Source: Lachnospiraceae bacterium (GTDB taxonomy: Bacteria; Bacillota; Clostridia; Lachnospirales; Lachnospiraceae). From it: 63,401 nucleotides of DNA. Shown here one piece after another: positions 1 to 9,200 of the stretch. The position numbers and the translations under genes were made by a program. The notes below the pieces were generated by a model, which worked only from the letters and a program-made list of their open reading frames with translations, searched no databases and was not told the DNA's origin. The stretch is from assembly GCA_900768755.1 (NCBI GenBank), contig CAAGDV010000012.1:1-63401 (forward strand), read 5' to 3'. Positions within the stretch are counted from its first letter, which is position 1. Each line of letters begins with the position of its first letter.

Positions 1-224
1 ATGGACGAACCTCTGGTGTACCGGTTGGATTGCCAAATCCATGGCCGGGTAGCCAAGTTTGGAAGGGATAAACGCTGAAGGCATCTAAGCGTGAAGCCCC
101 CCTCAAGATGAGATATCCCAACTTAGGTTGTAAGACCCCTTGAAGACTACAAGGTAGATAGGTTAGAGGTGGAAGCATGGTAACATGTGTAGCTGACTAA
201 TACTAATAGGTCGAGGGCTTGACC
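1..224 (+). rRNA. 23S ribosomal RNA, 3' end (partial)
   Basis: The first ~224 bases match the conserved 3' end of bacterial 23S rRNA: the segment around 'gacgaacctctggtgtacc', then 'gggtagccaagtttggaag', 'gcatctaagcgtgaagcc', 'cctcaagatgaga' and the terminal 'actaataggtcgagggctt'. The 5' part lies outside the window and the exact 3' end is approximate. No 5S rRNA gene follows before the hairpin at 331-369, which is unusual for a bacterial rRNA operon. Confidence 0.95.
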
Positions 225-330
225 AAGGTCAGGAAAGAGGAAGTTATCTTTGGAGAGATGCAGATATTGAACGGAAGAGTTTTAGTATGTGGTTTTTAGG
301 GAACAATTAATTGTATTCTGTGGTGTTAAG

Positions 331-380
331 TAAAACATCTGCAATCATAATATGGTTGCAGATGTTTTATATTTTGTTGG
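331..380 (+). terminator. Terminator of the rRNA operon
   Basis: A perfect 14-bp stem (taaaacatctgcaa at 331-344 paired with 356-369) with an 11-nt loop is followed by a T-rich stretch. It lies about 107 bases after the 23S end and before the CheV promoter, so it most likely ends the rRNA transcript. Confidence 0.7.
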
Positions 381-420
381 AGGTTAATTTCCTCTGGCTC
401 TTTTTTTTTATGAAACAGTA

Positions 421-429
421 TGTTATAAT
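421..429 (+). promoter_or_regulatory. Extended -10 promoter for the cheV-like gene
   Basis: TGTTATAAT forms an extended -10 (TGnTATAAT). No good -35 is seen; only a T-tract lies at the right distance. The predicted start of transcription would be about 25-30 bases before the ATG at 464. Confidence 0.5.
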
Positions 430-463
430 AGTGATAGCTATTCGGAGAGAAAGGTGGTTTTTT

Positions 464-1372
464 ATGGAAACTAATATTCTTTTGGAAAATGGTACTAATG
501 AACTTGAGATTTTGGAGTTTATGATTGGGGATAATTATTATGGTATCAATGTTGCAAAGGTCAAGGAGATTGTTAATTATGTGAAACCGACTCCGGTGCC
601 CAATGCACATCCTTTTGTTGAAGGTATCTTTATGCCGCGTGATGTTATGATTACGGTAATTGACCTCGCCAAGGCCACATCTTCAGCTACCGGCGGCGGT
701 TCTAACGGTGATATGCTGATAATCACCAATTTCAACAAACTTAATATCGCTTTTCATGTACATAAAGTCTGCGGAATTCACAGAGTGAGCTGGGGTGACA
801 TCATTACTCCTGATTCTACAATTAATTCAAAGGATGCCGGTATTACAACCGGAGTTGTAAAGATTGACGGAAAGCTTATAGTTATTCTGGATTTTGAGCA
901 TATTGTCAATGATATTTCACCGGAGACCGGACTTAAGGTTTCAGAGGTGGACAAGTATGCCTCAAGGGAGCGCAATCAGCTTCCAATCTATATTGCAGAA
1001 GACTCGGCGTTGCTTTTGAGACTTATATCAGATTCTCTCAAAAAAGCAGGTTATGAGAATCTTAATCTTTCCCATAACGGAAAGGAATGCTGGGATAAGC
1101 TTTCGCAGATTAAACTTGAGCATAAGAATAATATATCAGATTATGTCAGCTGCGTAATAACCGATATTGAGATGCCGCTTATGGACGGTCATCGCCTTAC
1201 AAAGCTTATAAAGGATGATGAAATTCTTCGTGAGATTCCGGTCGTTATTTTTTCATCACTTATCAATGATGAGATGAAGGCAAAAGGAAGAGCACTCGGC
1301 GCAGATGCGCAGCTTTCAAAGCCTGAGATTGGAATGCTGGTTGACGCGATAGACAAGCTTATTTTGAAATAA
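464..1372 (+). CDS. cheV: CheV-like chemotaxis coupling protein (CheW domain plus receiver)
   Basis: A predicted cytoplasmic adaptor linking chemoreceptors to the CheA kinase, 302 residues. Residues ~12-150 look like a CheW coupling domain (opening 'LEFMIGDNYYGINVAKVKEIV'-like, with a later 'KLIVILDFEHI' segment). Residues ~172-300 form a response-regulator receiver with the acidic pair in 'IAEDS', the phospho-acceptor Asp at ~234 in 'ITDIEMP' and a C-terminal 'FSS...K' region. The ATG at 464 is chosen because GGAGAGAAAGG precedes it; the open frame extends upstream to 311 through the terminator and promoter, so that part is not coding. No other chemotaxis gene is nearby. Confidence 0.88.
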   Translation: METNILLENGTNELEILEFMIGDNYYGINVAKVKEIVNYVKPTPVPNAHPFVEGIFMPRDVMITVIDLAKATSSATGGGSNGDMLIITNFNKLNIAFHVHKVCGIHRVSWGDIITPDSTINSKDAGITTGVVKIDGKLIVILDFEHIVNDISPETGLKVSEVDKYASRERNQLPIYIAEDSALLLRLISDSLKKAGYENLNLSHNGKECWDKLSQIKLEHKNNISDYVSCVITDIEMPLMDGHRLTKLIKDDEILREIPVVIFSSLINDEMKAKGRALGADAQLSKPEIGMLVDAIDKLILK

Positions 1373-1395
1373 AAAGTGTTTTACCGGAGGAAATA

Positions 1396-3075
1396 ATGGC
1401 AAGGAATGCGGAAGAGGAGTACCTTGATCAGCTGTTGCATAATGCAATGATGCAGGATGCAAAATTTGAAAAAGATTCATCGGAGGAAGAGGAACTTCCA
1501 ATAGCTGATACAAGTGATATTTCCGATACATATGACGCTACAACTGAACAGAGCCATGAGGATATTCTTAACGAGGATGAGATTCTGTCCCTAAATGAGA
1601 TAATTAAAAGTGTTTCCGAAGAGAGCGCTGCAGCTGATGAGGTCTGGGATGAGGAGGCTGCAAAGAATTTCGGCGATGAGTCTTTTGCTGTGTTGGACGA
1701 AGAGGATTCGTTGCAGATGCCTGTGCTTGAGGACGATGTAATTCCGGATGATGTAATTTTGGATGACATTTTATCTGATAATTATTCAAAAGAGATGGAT
1801 GTGACTGAGGACTCGCAAGAACCCGACACGTCTTCTGATACTGATTTTATAGACAACCTAAAAAGCATTGTTGCCAATGCTTACGGAAAGAAAGATGATG
1901 AATCTTCGGATTACATTGATGAGAGTCTTGGCTTTGTCGCCTTGCCGGACGAGAATCCGGAACCTTTTTTTGATAATCCGTTAGCTACAGATGAAGTCGG
2001 ATCTTATGAAGAGCAGTTAGCTACAGATGAAGGTGCGCCTTATGAGGAACCGTATATGACGGATGCCCGGACAGATAACGATTCGAGTGAATTTGATGAC
2101 ATTCTGGCGCTTGATGACGGAATGGGATTGGATGGCGAACCAAAAGAGGCGGGCGAGCAGTATGATACGGGTGATGATTTGCCTGGTATGTCAATGGATT
2201 TTGGCAGCATTTATGGTGAGGAAGCCGATAATATCGAGCCTAACGACAAGCTCTCCGATACAAAAAAGAAAAAGAAGACCAAGAAGAAACAGCCTAAAGA
2301 AAAGAAGAAATTTAGTCTTAAGAATTTCTTTTTAGATTATGATGAAGAGGAAGAATCTTCACAGAATAAGGATGCTGACCTGAATCAGCAGCTGATTGAT
2401 GAATTGTACAATAATGTCAATTCCTTGGCGGATGCGGAGATAGACAAGGACGACAGTAAGGTCAAAATCAAAAAAGAAAAGGTCAAGAAAGCAAAGAAAG
2501 AGAAAGTCAGAAAGCCCAAGGAGAAAAAGGAAAAGCCTGAGAAGGAAGCTACCCCCGCTAACCGTGTAAGCGGAGGAAGAGTGTTTATGATGATACTAAT
2601 TGGTGCTTCTCTTGGTGCATTTATTATTGTGTTCAGCAATGTTTTTTCATACAACCGCGTTATAAAGGCGGCAGACAGATACTTTACCGCAGGCAATTAC
2701 GGCATGGCATATGAGGAGATAAGCGGTGTCACGCCAAAGGCAAAGGATAACGATTTGTACATGAAGATTCGCACTGTCATGCTTGTATATCAGGGAATAG
2801 AGTCATATAATACCTACATCAGTGCAGGCGATACGGAATTGGCCCTTGATGCGCTTATAACGGCGGCAGCCAATAAGCATAAAGCGGATGCCGACGCAGT
2901 AAAGTATGAAGTTACGGACGAAGTTTTGCAGATGTACGACCGTGTTTTGTCGCTGCTTGACAGATACGGAATAGATGAGACAAAGGCTCTGGAACTCTAT
3001 TCTATGACCAATTATGAAGAGTATCGGAAGACTTTGAAGGGATACGGAGGAATTATCATTGATAGCGGTAATTGA
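1396..3075 (+). CDS. Acidic/lysine-rich single-pass membrane protein, function unknown
   Basis: 559 residues; no family recognised. Residues 1-~285 are very rich in Asp/Glu and probably disordered, with a small internal repeat (LATDE...YEE twice, DNA near 1980-2050). Two Lys-rich blocks follow (~290-310 and ~350-390), then one membrane segment at ~397-420 and a C-terminal region of ~140 residues whose helical pattern (AADRYFTAGNYGMAYEEI) resembles TPR repeats. The start is supported by CCGGAGGAAATA just before the ATG. It ends inside hisH (17-base overlap), so the two are probably translationally coupled. Topology by the positive-inside rule puts the charged N-terminal part in the cytoplasm and the TPR-like part outside. 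Confidence 0.8.
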   Translation: MARNAEEEYLDQLLHNAMMQDAKFEKDSSEEEELPIADTSDISDTYDATTEQSHEDILNEDEILSLNEIIKSVSEESAAADEVWDEEAAKNFGDESFAVLDEEDSLQMPVLEDDVIPDDVILDDILSDNYSKEMDVTEDSQEPDTSSDTDFIDNLKSIVANAYGKKDDESSDYIDESLGFVALPDENPEPFFDNPLATDEVGSYEEQLATDEGAPYEEPYMTDARTDNDSSEFDDILALDDGMGLDGEPKEAGEQYDTGDDLPGMSMDFGSIYGEEADNIEPNDKLSDTKKKKKTKKKQPKEKKKFSLKNFFLDYDEEEESSQNKDADLNQQLIDELYNNVNSLADAEIDKDDSKVKIKKEKVKKAKKEKVRKPKEKKEKPEKEATPANRVSGGRVFMMILIGASLGAFIIVFSNVFSYNRVIKAADRYFTAGNYGMAYEEISGVTPKAKDNDLYMKIRTVMLVYQGIESYNTYISAGDTELALDALITAAANKHKADADAVKYEVTDEVLQMYDRVLSLLDRYGIDETKALELYSMTNYEEYRKTLKGYGGIIIDSGN

Positions 3076-3664
3076 TTATGACGCCGGCAACATAAAAAGT
3101 GTGGAAAAAGCACTGACTGCAATCGGGCAGGATGTAATTGTCACCAGGAATTCGTCGGAGATTGTAAGGGCGGACAGAGTAATCCTTCCGGGTGTGGGTG
3201 CATTTGGTGACGCCATGGGAAGACTTAACCAGTACGGCCTTGTGGACACAATACATGAGGTCATCGATAAGGGAAGACCGTTTCTCGGAATATGTCTGGG
3301 GCTTCAGCTTTTGTTTGATTCCAGCGAGGAATCCGAAGGAGTTAAGGGTTTGTCAGTCCTTTCCGGAAAAGTTGTCAGATTCCCTGACAATATGGGGCTA
3401 AAGATTCCGCAGATTGGATGGAATTCGCTTGAAATCAACCCGGATTCAAGATTGTTTAAAGGAATTGATAATCAGGCGTACGCTTATTTTGTTCATTCGT
3501 ATTATCTTAAGGCAGACGAACCAAAAGTGGTTGCCGCAACCTGTGAGTACGGTGTCAATGTCCACGCGGCAGTTGAGAAAGATAATGTTTTTGCATGCCA
3601 ATTTCATCCCGAGAAGAGCAGTTCAATCGGCTTACGGATTTTGAAGAATTTTGCTACGATATAG
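3059..3664 (+). CDS. hisH: Imidazole glycerol phosphate synthase, glutaminase subunit
   Basis: HisH hydrolyses glutamine and feeds ammonia to HisF in histidine synthesis. 201 residues, the usual length. It is a class I glutamine amidotransferase: nucleophile Cys79 in 'GICLGLQ', with His183 and Glu185 in 'FHPEKS'. The start is a TTG at 3059, preceded by GGAGG at 3046-3050; the protein then begins MIAVIDYDAGN, as expected for HisH. It overlaps the preceding gene by 17 bases and hisF follows 8 bases later. No other histidine gene is present here, so the pathway genes are split in this genome. Confidence 0.95.
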   Translation: MIAVIDYDAGNIKSVEKALTAIGQDVIVTRNSSEIVRADRVILPGVGAFGDAMGRLNQYGLVDTIHEVIDKGRPFLGICLGLQLLFDSSEESEGVKGLSVLSGKVVRFPDNMGLKIPQIGWNSLEINPDSRLFKGIDNQAYAYFVHSYYLKADEPKVVAATCEYGVNVHAAVEKDNVFACQFHPEKSSSIGLRILKNFATI

Positions 3665-3672
3665 AGGTCAGT

Positions 3673-4434
3673 ATGTATACCAAAAGAATTATTCCCTGTC
3701 TGGACTGTAAGAACGGACGGGTGGTCAAAGGAACCAATTTTGTTAATTTAAGAGATGCGGGAGACCCTGTTGAGGTTGCGTTAATGTATGATGCCGCAGG
3801 CGCTGACGAGGTTGTATTTCTTGATATTACGGCAACTTCGGACGGCCGCAACACCACGGTTGAGCTCGTGAGGCGCGTGGCGGAGAAACTTTTTATTCCG
3901 TTCACGGTGGGCGGCGGAATAAGAAGCATTGAGGATTTTAAGCTGCTTTTGCGAGAGGGTGCGGATAAGATTTCTATCAATTCCGCAGCAATCAATGATC
4001 CGACTCTTATTTCCAGAGCGGCAGATAAGTTCGGAAGCCAGTGCGTTGTTGTGGCGATTGACGCAAGGAGGCGTCCGGACGGAAGCGGTTGGGATGTATA
4101 CAAAAACGGAGGCCGCATCAATACAGGTATTGACGCGGTGGAGTGGGCAGTTGACGCTTACAGGCGCGGCGCCGGGGAGATACTTCTGACAAGCATGGAC
4201 GGCGACGGAACCAAAGCCGGTTATGATGTGGAACTTACAAGAAATATTGCGGACAGCGTCGGAATACCGGTAATCGCATCGGGAGGAGCCGGAACTATGG
4301 AGCATTTTTACGATGCGTTTGAGAAAGGACATGCCGAGGCGGCTTTGGCCGCATCTTTGTTTCATTACAAGGAAATGGAGATTAGCGAACTTAAGAAATA
4401 TTTAAAGAGCAAAGGAGTGCCTGTCAGAATCTGA
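3673..4434 (+). CDS. hisF: Imidazole glycerol phosphate synthase, cyclase subunit
   Basis: HisF uses ammonia from HisH to turn PRFAR into imidazole glycerol phosphate and AICAR. 253 residues, the family length. It is a (beta/alpha)8 barrel with catalytic Asp11 ('CLDCKNGRVVKG') and the second Asp at ~130 ('VAIDARR'); phosphate-binding glycine motifs 'GGGIRS' and 'ASGGAG' are visible. The ATG at 3673 follows ATAGAGGTCAGT; the frame is open further upstream but that part overlaps hisH. It works as a heterodimer with the adjacent hisH product. Confidence 0.96.
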   Translation: MYTKRIIPCLDCKNGRVVKGTNFVNLRDAGDPVEVALMYDAAGADEVVFLDITATSDGRNTTVELVRRVAEKLFIPFTVGGGIRSIEDFKLLLREGADKISINSAAINDPTLISRAADKFGSQCVVVAIDARRRPDGSGWDVYKNGGRINTGIDAVEWAVDAYRRGAGEILLTSMDGDGTKAGYDVELTRNIADSVGIPVIASGGAGTMEHFYDAFEKGHAEAALAASLFHYKEMEISELKKYLKSKGVPVRI

Positions 4435-4448
4435 CGGGCATTGATTAT

Positions 4449-5126
4449 ATGGCAGCAATTGACAATGACTGGTTAGAGGCGGTTATGCCCGAGTTCAAAA
4501 AAGAATATTACAAGGAATTGTACAGGTTTGTGAGGCAGGAGTATGCTACGACGACAGTTTACCCGCCGGCGGATGATATTTTTAATGCATTTCATTTTAC
4601 GCCGCTTGCCGATGTAAAAGTGCTTATTCTCGGTCAGGACCCGTATCACAACGTAAATCAGGCACACGGGCTCAGCTTTTCGGTAAAACCTGAACAGAAG
4701 GAGATTCCGCCTTCTTTGCAGAATATATATAAAGAACTCCATGATGATTTGGGCTGTTATATCCCTAATAACGGTTACCTGAAAAAATGGGCTGACCAGG
4801 GCGTTCTGTTATTGAATACGGTGCTTACCGTGAGGGCGCATCAGGCCAATTCGCACAGAAATCACGGCTGGGAGAAGTTTACCGATGCGGTCATTCAGGC
4901 AGTAAATGCGCAGGACAGGCCGATTGTGTACCTTTTGTGGGGTTCGCCCGCCGCGAGTAAGGTTCCTATGCTTAATAATCCAAAGCATCTGGTTCTTACG
5001 GCACCGCATCCGAGTCCATTATCGGCGTACAGAGGTTTTTTCGGGTGCAGGCATTTCAGTCGGTGCAATGAGTTCCTTTCGGCTAACGGAATTGAACCGA
5101 TTGACTGGCAGATTGAGAATATTTGA
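4449..5126 (+). CDS. ung: Uracil-DNA glycosylase, family 1
   Basis: Removes uracil from DNA at the start of base excision repair. 225 residues, full length. It has the water-activating motif GQDPYH (Asp64) and the 'HPSPLS' minor-groove loop near residue 187. It lies 14 bases after hisF in the same direction, so it is probably cotranscribed; there is no obvious functional link to histidine synthesis. Confidence 0.96.
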   Translation: MAAIDNDWLEAVMPEFKKEYYKELYRFVRQEYATTTVYPPADDIFNAFHFTPLADVKVLILGQDPYHNVNQAHGLSFSVKPEQKEIPPSLQNIYKELHDDLGCYIPNNGYLKKWADQGVLLLNTVLTVRAHQANSHRNHGWEKFTDAVIQAVNAQDRPIVYLLWGSPAASKVPMLNNPKHLVLTAPHPSPLSAYRGFFGCRHFSRCNEFLSANGIEPIDWQIENI

Positions 5127-5184
5127 CCGAAAGGTGATGTCCTTTCCTATTGATTTAATCGTAGGAGAAAAGGAGGTGATGTAA

Positions 5185-6084
5185 ATGATCTACACGGTTA
5201 CGTTTAATCCCGCAATAGATTACGTTGTTCATACAGGCGAGATGAAGCTTGGCGCAACAAACCGTTCAGAGCGCGAAGAGATGTATTTCGGCGGAAAGGG
5301 TATTAACGTTTCTATTGTGCTGCGTGAGCTTGGAATAGCCTCAAGGGTTCTTGGTTTTACAGCAGGCTTTACTGGAGAGGCTATTGAAAAAGGACTTACA
5401 AAAGCAGGGATTGATACGGATTTCGTAAGACTTGAAACAGGCAATTCAAGAATTAATGTAAAAATCAAAGCCTCGGAGGAAACTGAACTTAACGGGCAGG
5501 GGCCGGACATTGATGATAAAGCAATAGCAGCGCTTTTTGAAAAGCTGGATAGGCTTTCCGACGGCGACACACTTGTCCTTGCGGGAAGCATTCCGTCCTC
5601 ACTTCCGTCCGATATTTACGAGCGAATACTTGAACGACTTTCCGACAGGAATATAAGAGCGGTGGTCGACGCAACAAAAGACCTTCTGCTGAATGTGCTG
5701 AAATACAAGCCATTTCTGATAAAACCCAACAATCACGAACTTGGAGAGATGTTTGGCGTGACGCTAAAAAGCGACGAGGAAATCGAAACATATGCAAGAA
5801 AACTGAAGGAAATGGGAGCAGCAAATGTTCTTATCTCAATGGCCGGAGACGGCGCAATGCTTATTGACGAGTATGGGAAAAAGCATCGTTGCGGCGTATG
5901 TAAAGGAACGGTCAAAAACTCCGTCGGTGCAGGAGACTCAATGGTGGCAGGCTTTATTGCAGGAGTTTTAAATGGGGATTACGAATACGCTCTTAAGCTT
6001 GGAACTGCCGCCGGAGGCGCAACTGCATTTTCCGCCGGACTGGCAACGAAGAAAGAAATAACAGAACTTTTGAATACACTCTGA
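5185..6084 (+). CDS. fruK: 1-phosphofructokinase / tagatose-6-phosphate kinase family (PfkB)
   Basis: A sugar-phosphate kinase of the PfkB/ribokinase fold, 299 residues. It begins MIYTVTFNPAIDY, has the 'GGKGINVS' substrate motif and the 'GAGDS' anion-hole/catalytic motif (Asp251). FruK phosphorylates fructose-1-phosphate to the 1,6-bisphosphate; LacC-type tagatose-6-phosphate kinases look alike, so the substrate is not certain. No fructose PTS genes or DeoR regulator lie next to it, which weakens the fruK assignment. A very strong ribosome site (AAAGGAGGTGATG) precedes the ATG. Confidence 0.82.
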   Translation: MIYTVTFNPAIDYVVHTGEMKLGATNRSEREEMYFGGKGINVSIVLRELGIASRVLGFTAGFTGEAIEKGLTKAGIDTDFVRLETGNSRINVKIKASEETELNGQGPDIDDKAIAALFEKLDRLSDGDTLVLAGSIPSSLPSDIYERILERLSDRNIRAVVDATKDLLLNVLKYKPFLIKPNNHELGEMFGVTLKSDEEIETYARKLKEMGAANVLISMAGDGAMLIDEYGKKHRCGVCKGTVKNSVGAGDSMVAGFIAGVLNGDYEYALKLGTAAGGATAFSAGLATKKEITELLNTL

Positions 6085-6191
6085 ATATAACCGAAATGTG
6101 ATGTACCCATACTTCTTTTGTGCTTAAGATAAGGGACGCGGTAAGACGCTGTGACCTTTCAAAGTAAAAACAACAAGTCGACAGGATATCT

Positions 6192-6245
6192 GTCAATATT
6201 TAAAGAGCAGTCAAACGGCTGCTCTTTAAATATTGACTTTTTATT
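6192..6245. terminator. Strong bidirectional terminator between convergent genes
   Basis: A perfect 19-bp stem (6192-6210 with 6219-6237) with an 8-nt loop, followed by TTTTTATT on the plus strand and preceded by an A/T-rich stretch that gives a weaker U-tract on the minus strand. It separates the plus-strand fruK-like gene from the minus-strand activase gene. Confidence 0.9.
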
Positions 6246-6293
6246 GTGTTTTATCAAAAGCGTGTAACTATATACTGATTAATACTGAATGTT

Positions 6294-9200
6294 TTAATCC
6301 AATGTCTTATTGGCTGTCGCCAGCATCAGCTTAATTCTGTTCAACTGATTAACCTCACTTGCACCGGAGTCAAAGTCGACAGCAATTATGTTAGATTGAG
6401 GGAAAGCAGCCCTGAGCTCTTTCATGACGCCTTTGCCGACGATGTGGTTCGGAAGGCATCCGAATGGCTGGCAACACACGATGTTGTTGACTCCCTGGTG
6501 GATAAGCTCGACCATCTCTCCGGTGAGAAGCCACCCCTCGCCGGTCTGATTGCCGCTTGAAACATACGGTTCAGCGAGCTTTTCAATTTTTCTGATTGAG
6601 GTTGTACCGTTAAAACGGTTGCTCTTTCTGAGGTATTTGTTGGACTTTTTGCGCATGAGCTCAAAAACATCGATAACAATGTCGCTTATGAGCTTTGATT
6701 TTCGGGATGCACCCAGATGCTCTGTTTTAAATCTGCTGTTCTGTGCGCAGTACAAAAAGAATCCTAAAAAGTCGGGAACAACAGCCTCAGCGCCTTCTTT
6801 TTCCAAAAGCTCAACGATGTGGTTGTTGGCGGTAGGGTGGAATTTGACAAGAATCTCACCTACGATGCCGACTCTGGGCTTCTTGATGTCAAGAAGAGGC
6901 AGGTTATCAAATTCACTAATCATCTGCCGGATTACTTTATTAAATCTTCTGAAGGACAGATGCTTACAGTTAAAGCTTTCACAGCAGAGCGCGCGCATTT
7001 TGTCCGCCAGGGCATCGGCCGAACCGGGAACAGCCTCATACGGTCTTGTGCGGTAGAGAACATTCATGAGCACGTCGCCGTATTGGAGCGCCATCATGGC
7101 TTTTTTAATCAGTTCATAGCTGAATACCATGCCGGAATTGTTCTCAATTCCCTGAACGCTGAGCGAGATTACGGGAATATGCTCAAGTCCCGCTTTGATA
7201 AGTGCGCGACGTATGAAACCTATATAATTGCTTGCGCGGCAACCGCCTCCGGTCTGGGTAATAACGACCGCTGTTTTGTTAAGGTCGTACTTACCGGACA
7301 GCAAAGCCTCCATAATCTGGCCTGTCAAAATAATGGACGGGTAGCAGGCATCGTTATTGACATATTTTAGCCCTGTATCAACCGCAGATTTTTCAAAATT
7401 CTGAAGCATGACAAAATTATATCCGCAAGAATTAATCGCCGGACCTACAAGGTCAAAATGAATCGGTGAGAGCTGAGGACAAAGTATGGTGTAACCCTGC
7501 TCCTGCATCTTGGCAGTGTACTCCACGCGCGTGTAAGCGGCAGAGTGCTGCCTGCGTATGTGATTGTTGTGTTCTCTTACGCGCAGTGCCGCGATGAGTG
7601 AGCGCACACGGATTCTTGCCGCACCGAGGTTGTTGACCTCATCAATCTTAAGTACGGTATATATTTTGCCGCCTGATGAAAGAATGTCGTTGACGCAGTC
7701 GGTTGTGACCGCATCAAGCCCGCAGCCGAATGAATTAAGCTGAATCATGTCAAGGTCATCGCGGGTCTTGACATAGCTTGCCGCAGCGTACATACGCGAA
7801 TGATATGTCCACTGGTCCATGACTATTATCGGGCGCTCCACCTGACCGAGGTGTGAGATTGAATCCTCGGAAAGAACCGCGAGCCCGTATGAGTTGATAA
7901 GCTCCGGAATACCGTGGTTAATCTCGGGGTCAATGTGGTAAGGACGGCCTGCAAGCACGATTCCCTTCCTGCCGGTCTCGGTAAGATACTTAAGAGTCTC
8001 CTCGCCTTTCTTTCGTATATCCTCACGGCATCTCTGCATCTCATCCCAGGCTGCTTTGCAGGCACCGCTTATCTCGGCGGCTGGAATTCCGAATTCCGAA
8101 GAGAACACTTTGACGAGCTCTTTTTCCGCAACAGTCTCATCGGCAAAAGATATGAAAGGATTCAAAAAGCGTACGTTCTGCTCCTTAAGCTCTTCCATGT
8201 TGTTTTTGATATTTTCACCGTAAGAAGTTACAATCGGGCAGTTAAAGTGATTGTTAGTGCAGTTGTCCTCGCACCGCTCGTACGGAATGCAGGGGTAAAA
8301 GATGAATTTCAGACCCTGCTTGATAAGCCATGAAACATGGCCGTGCACCAGCTTTGCCGGATAGCACTCAGACTCACTCGGAATCGATTCAATGCCGAGC
8401 TCATATATCTTTCTGCTTGAAAGCGGAGAGAGCACAACGGAAAATCCGAGCTTCGTAAAAAATGTGTGCCAGAACGGATAATTCTCGTACATATTGAGTG
8501 CGCGCGCAAGTCCTACACTGCCTCTCGGTGCCTTTTCGGGAGCAAGTGACTCGTAAGCAAAAATACGGTCAAGTTTGTATTGGTAGAGGTTAGGAATATT
8601 CTCTTTGTTACGCTCTTTTCCAAGACCTCGCTCACAACGGTTGCCGGACACAAAAGAGCGTCCGCCCCCGAATTTGTTGATTGTAAGAAGACAGTGGTTG
8701 GTACAGCCCTGGCATCTTGTCATGGCGGTATCGTACTTAAGCTCCATAATGTCCGTAAGCGGAAGCATCGTGGTCGGCTGTCCCTCATAGCGCTCCCTTG
8801 CTATAAGCGCAGCGCCAAACGCACCCATTATTCCCGCAATATCAGGGCGGGTTACGTTAACGTCCGCAATCTTCTCAAAGCTTCGAAGCACAGCGTTGTT
8901 GTAAAAAGTTCCGCCCTGAACGACGATGTTCTCGCCGAGGTCTTTTGCGTCTGCGAGCTTGATAACCTTGTAGAGTGCATTTTTGATAACGGAATAAGCA
9001 AGTCCCGAAGAAATGTCCGCAACGGTTGCACCTTCCTTCTGGGCCTGTTTAACTTTTGAATTCATGAATACGGTGCATCTCGTTCCGAGGTCGATGGGGT
9101 GCTTTGCAAAAAGGGCAGCCTGGGCAAAATCAGCCACGCTGTAATTGAGTGATTTGGCAAAAGTCTCGATAAATGAGCCGCATCCGGAAGAACACGCCTC

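Noticed and set aside
311..463. Longer N-terminal form of the CheV-like protein
   Set aside because: It would include the terminator and the -10 promoter; the ATG at 464 has the ribosome site and begins at the family start.
3059..4434. hisH/hisF as the amidotransferase pair of surface-sugar synthesis rather than histidine synthesis
   Set aside because: HisF keeps the normal histidine-pathway motifs and length, and no surface polysaccharide genes are nearby.
4906..5184. Open frame of 92 codons overlapping the end of ung and reaching the fruK-like gene
   Set aside because: It is mostly a shifted reading of ung with an Arg-rich, unlikely composition and no ribosome site.
5128..6103. Similar 'ccgaaaggtgatgt' and 'ccgaaatgtgatgt' strings flanking the fruK-like gene as a direct repeat of an insertion
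   Set aside because: Only about 14 bases with a mismatch, and the first overlaps ribosome-site-like sequence; chance is likely.
8580..9059. Open frame of 159 codons on the plus strand inside the minus-strand activase gene
   Set aside because: Antisense to well-conserved domains; its protein has no recognisable motif.
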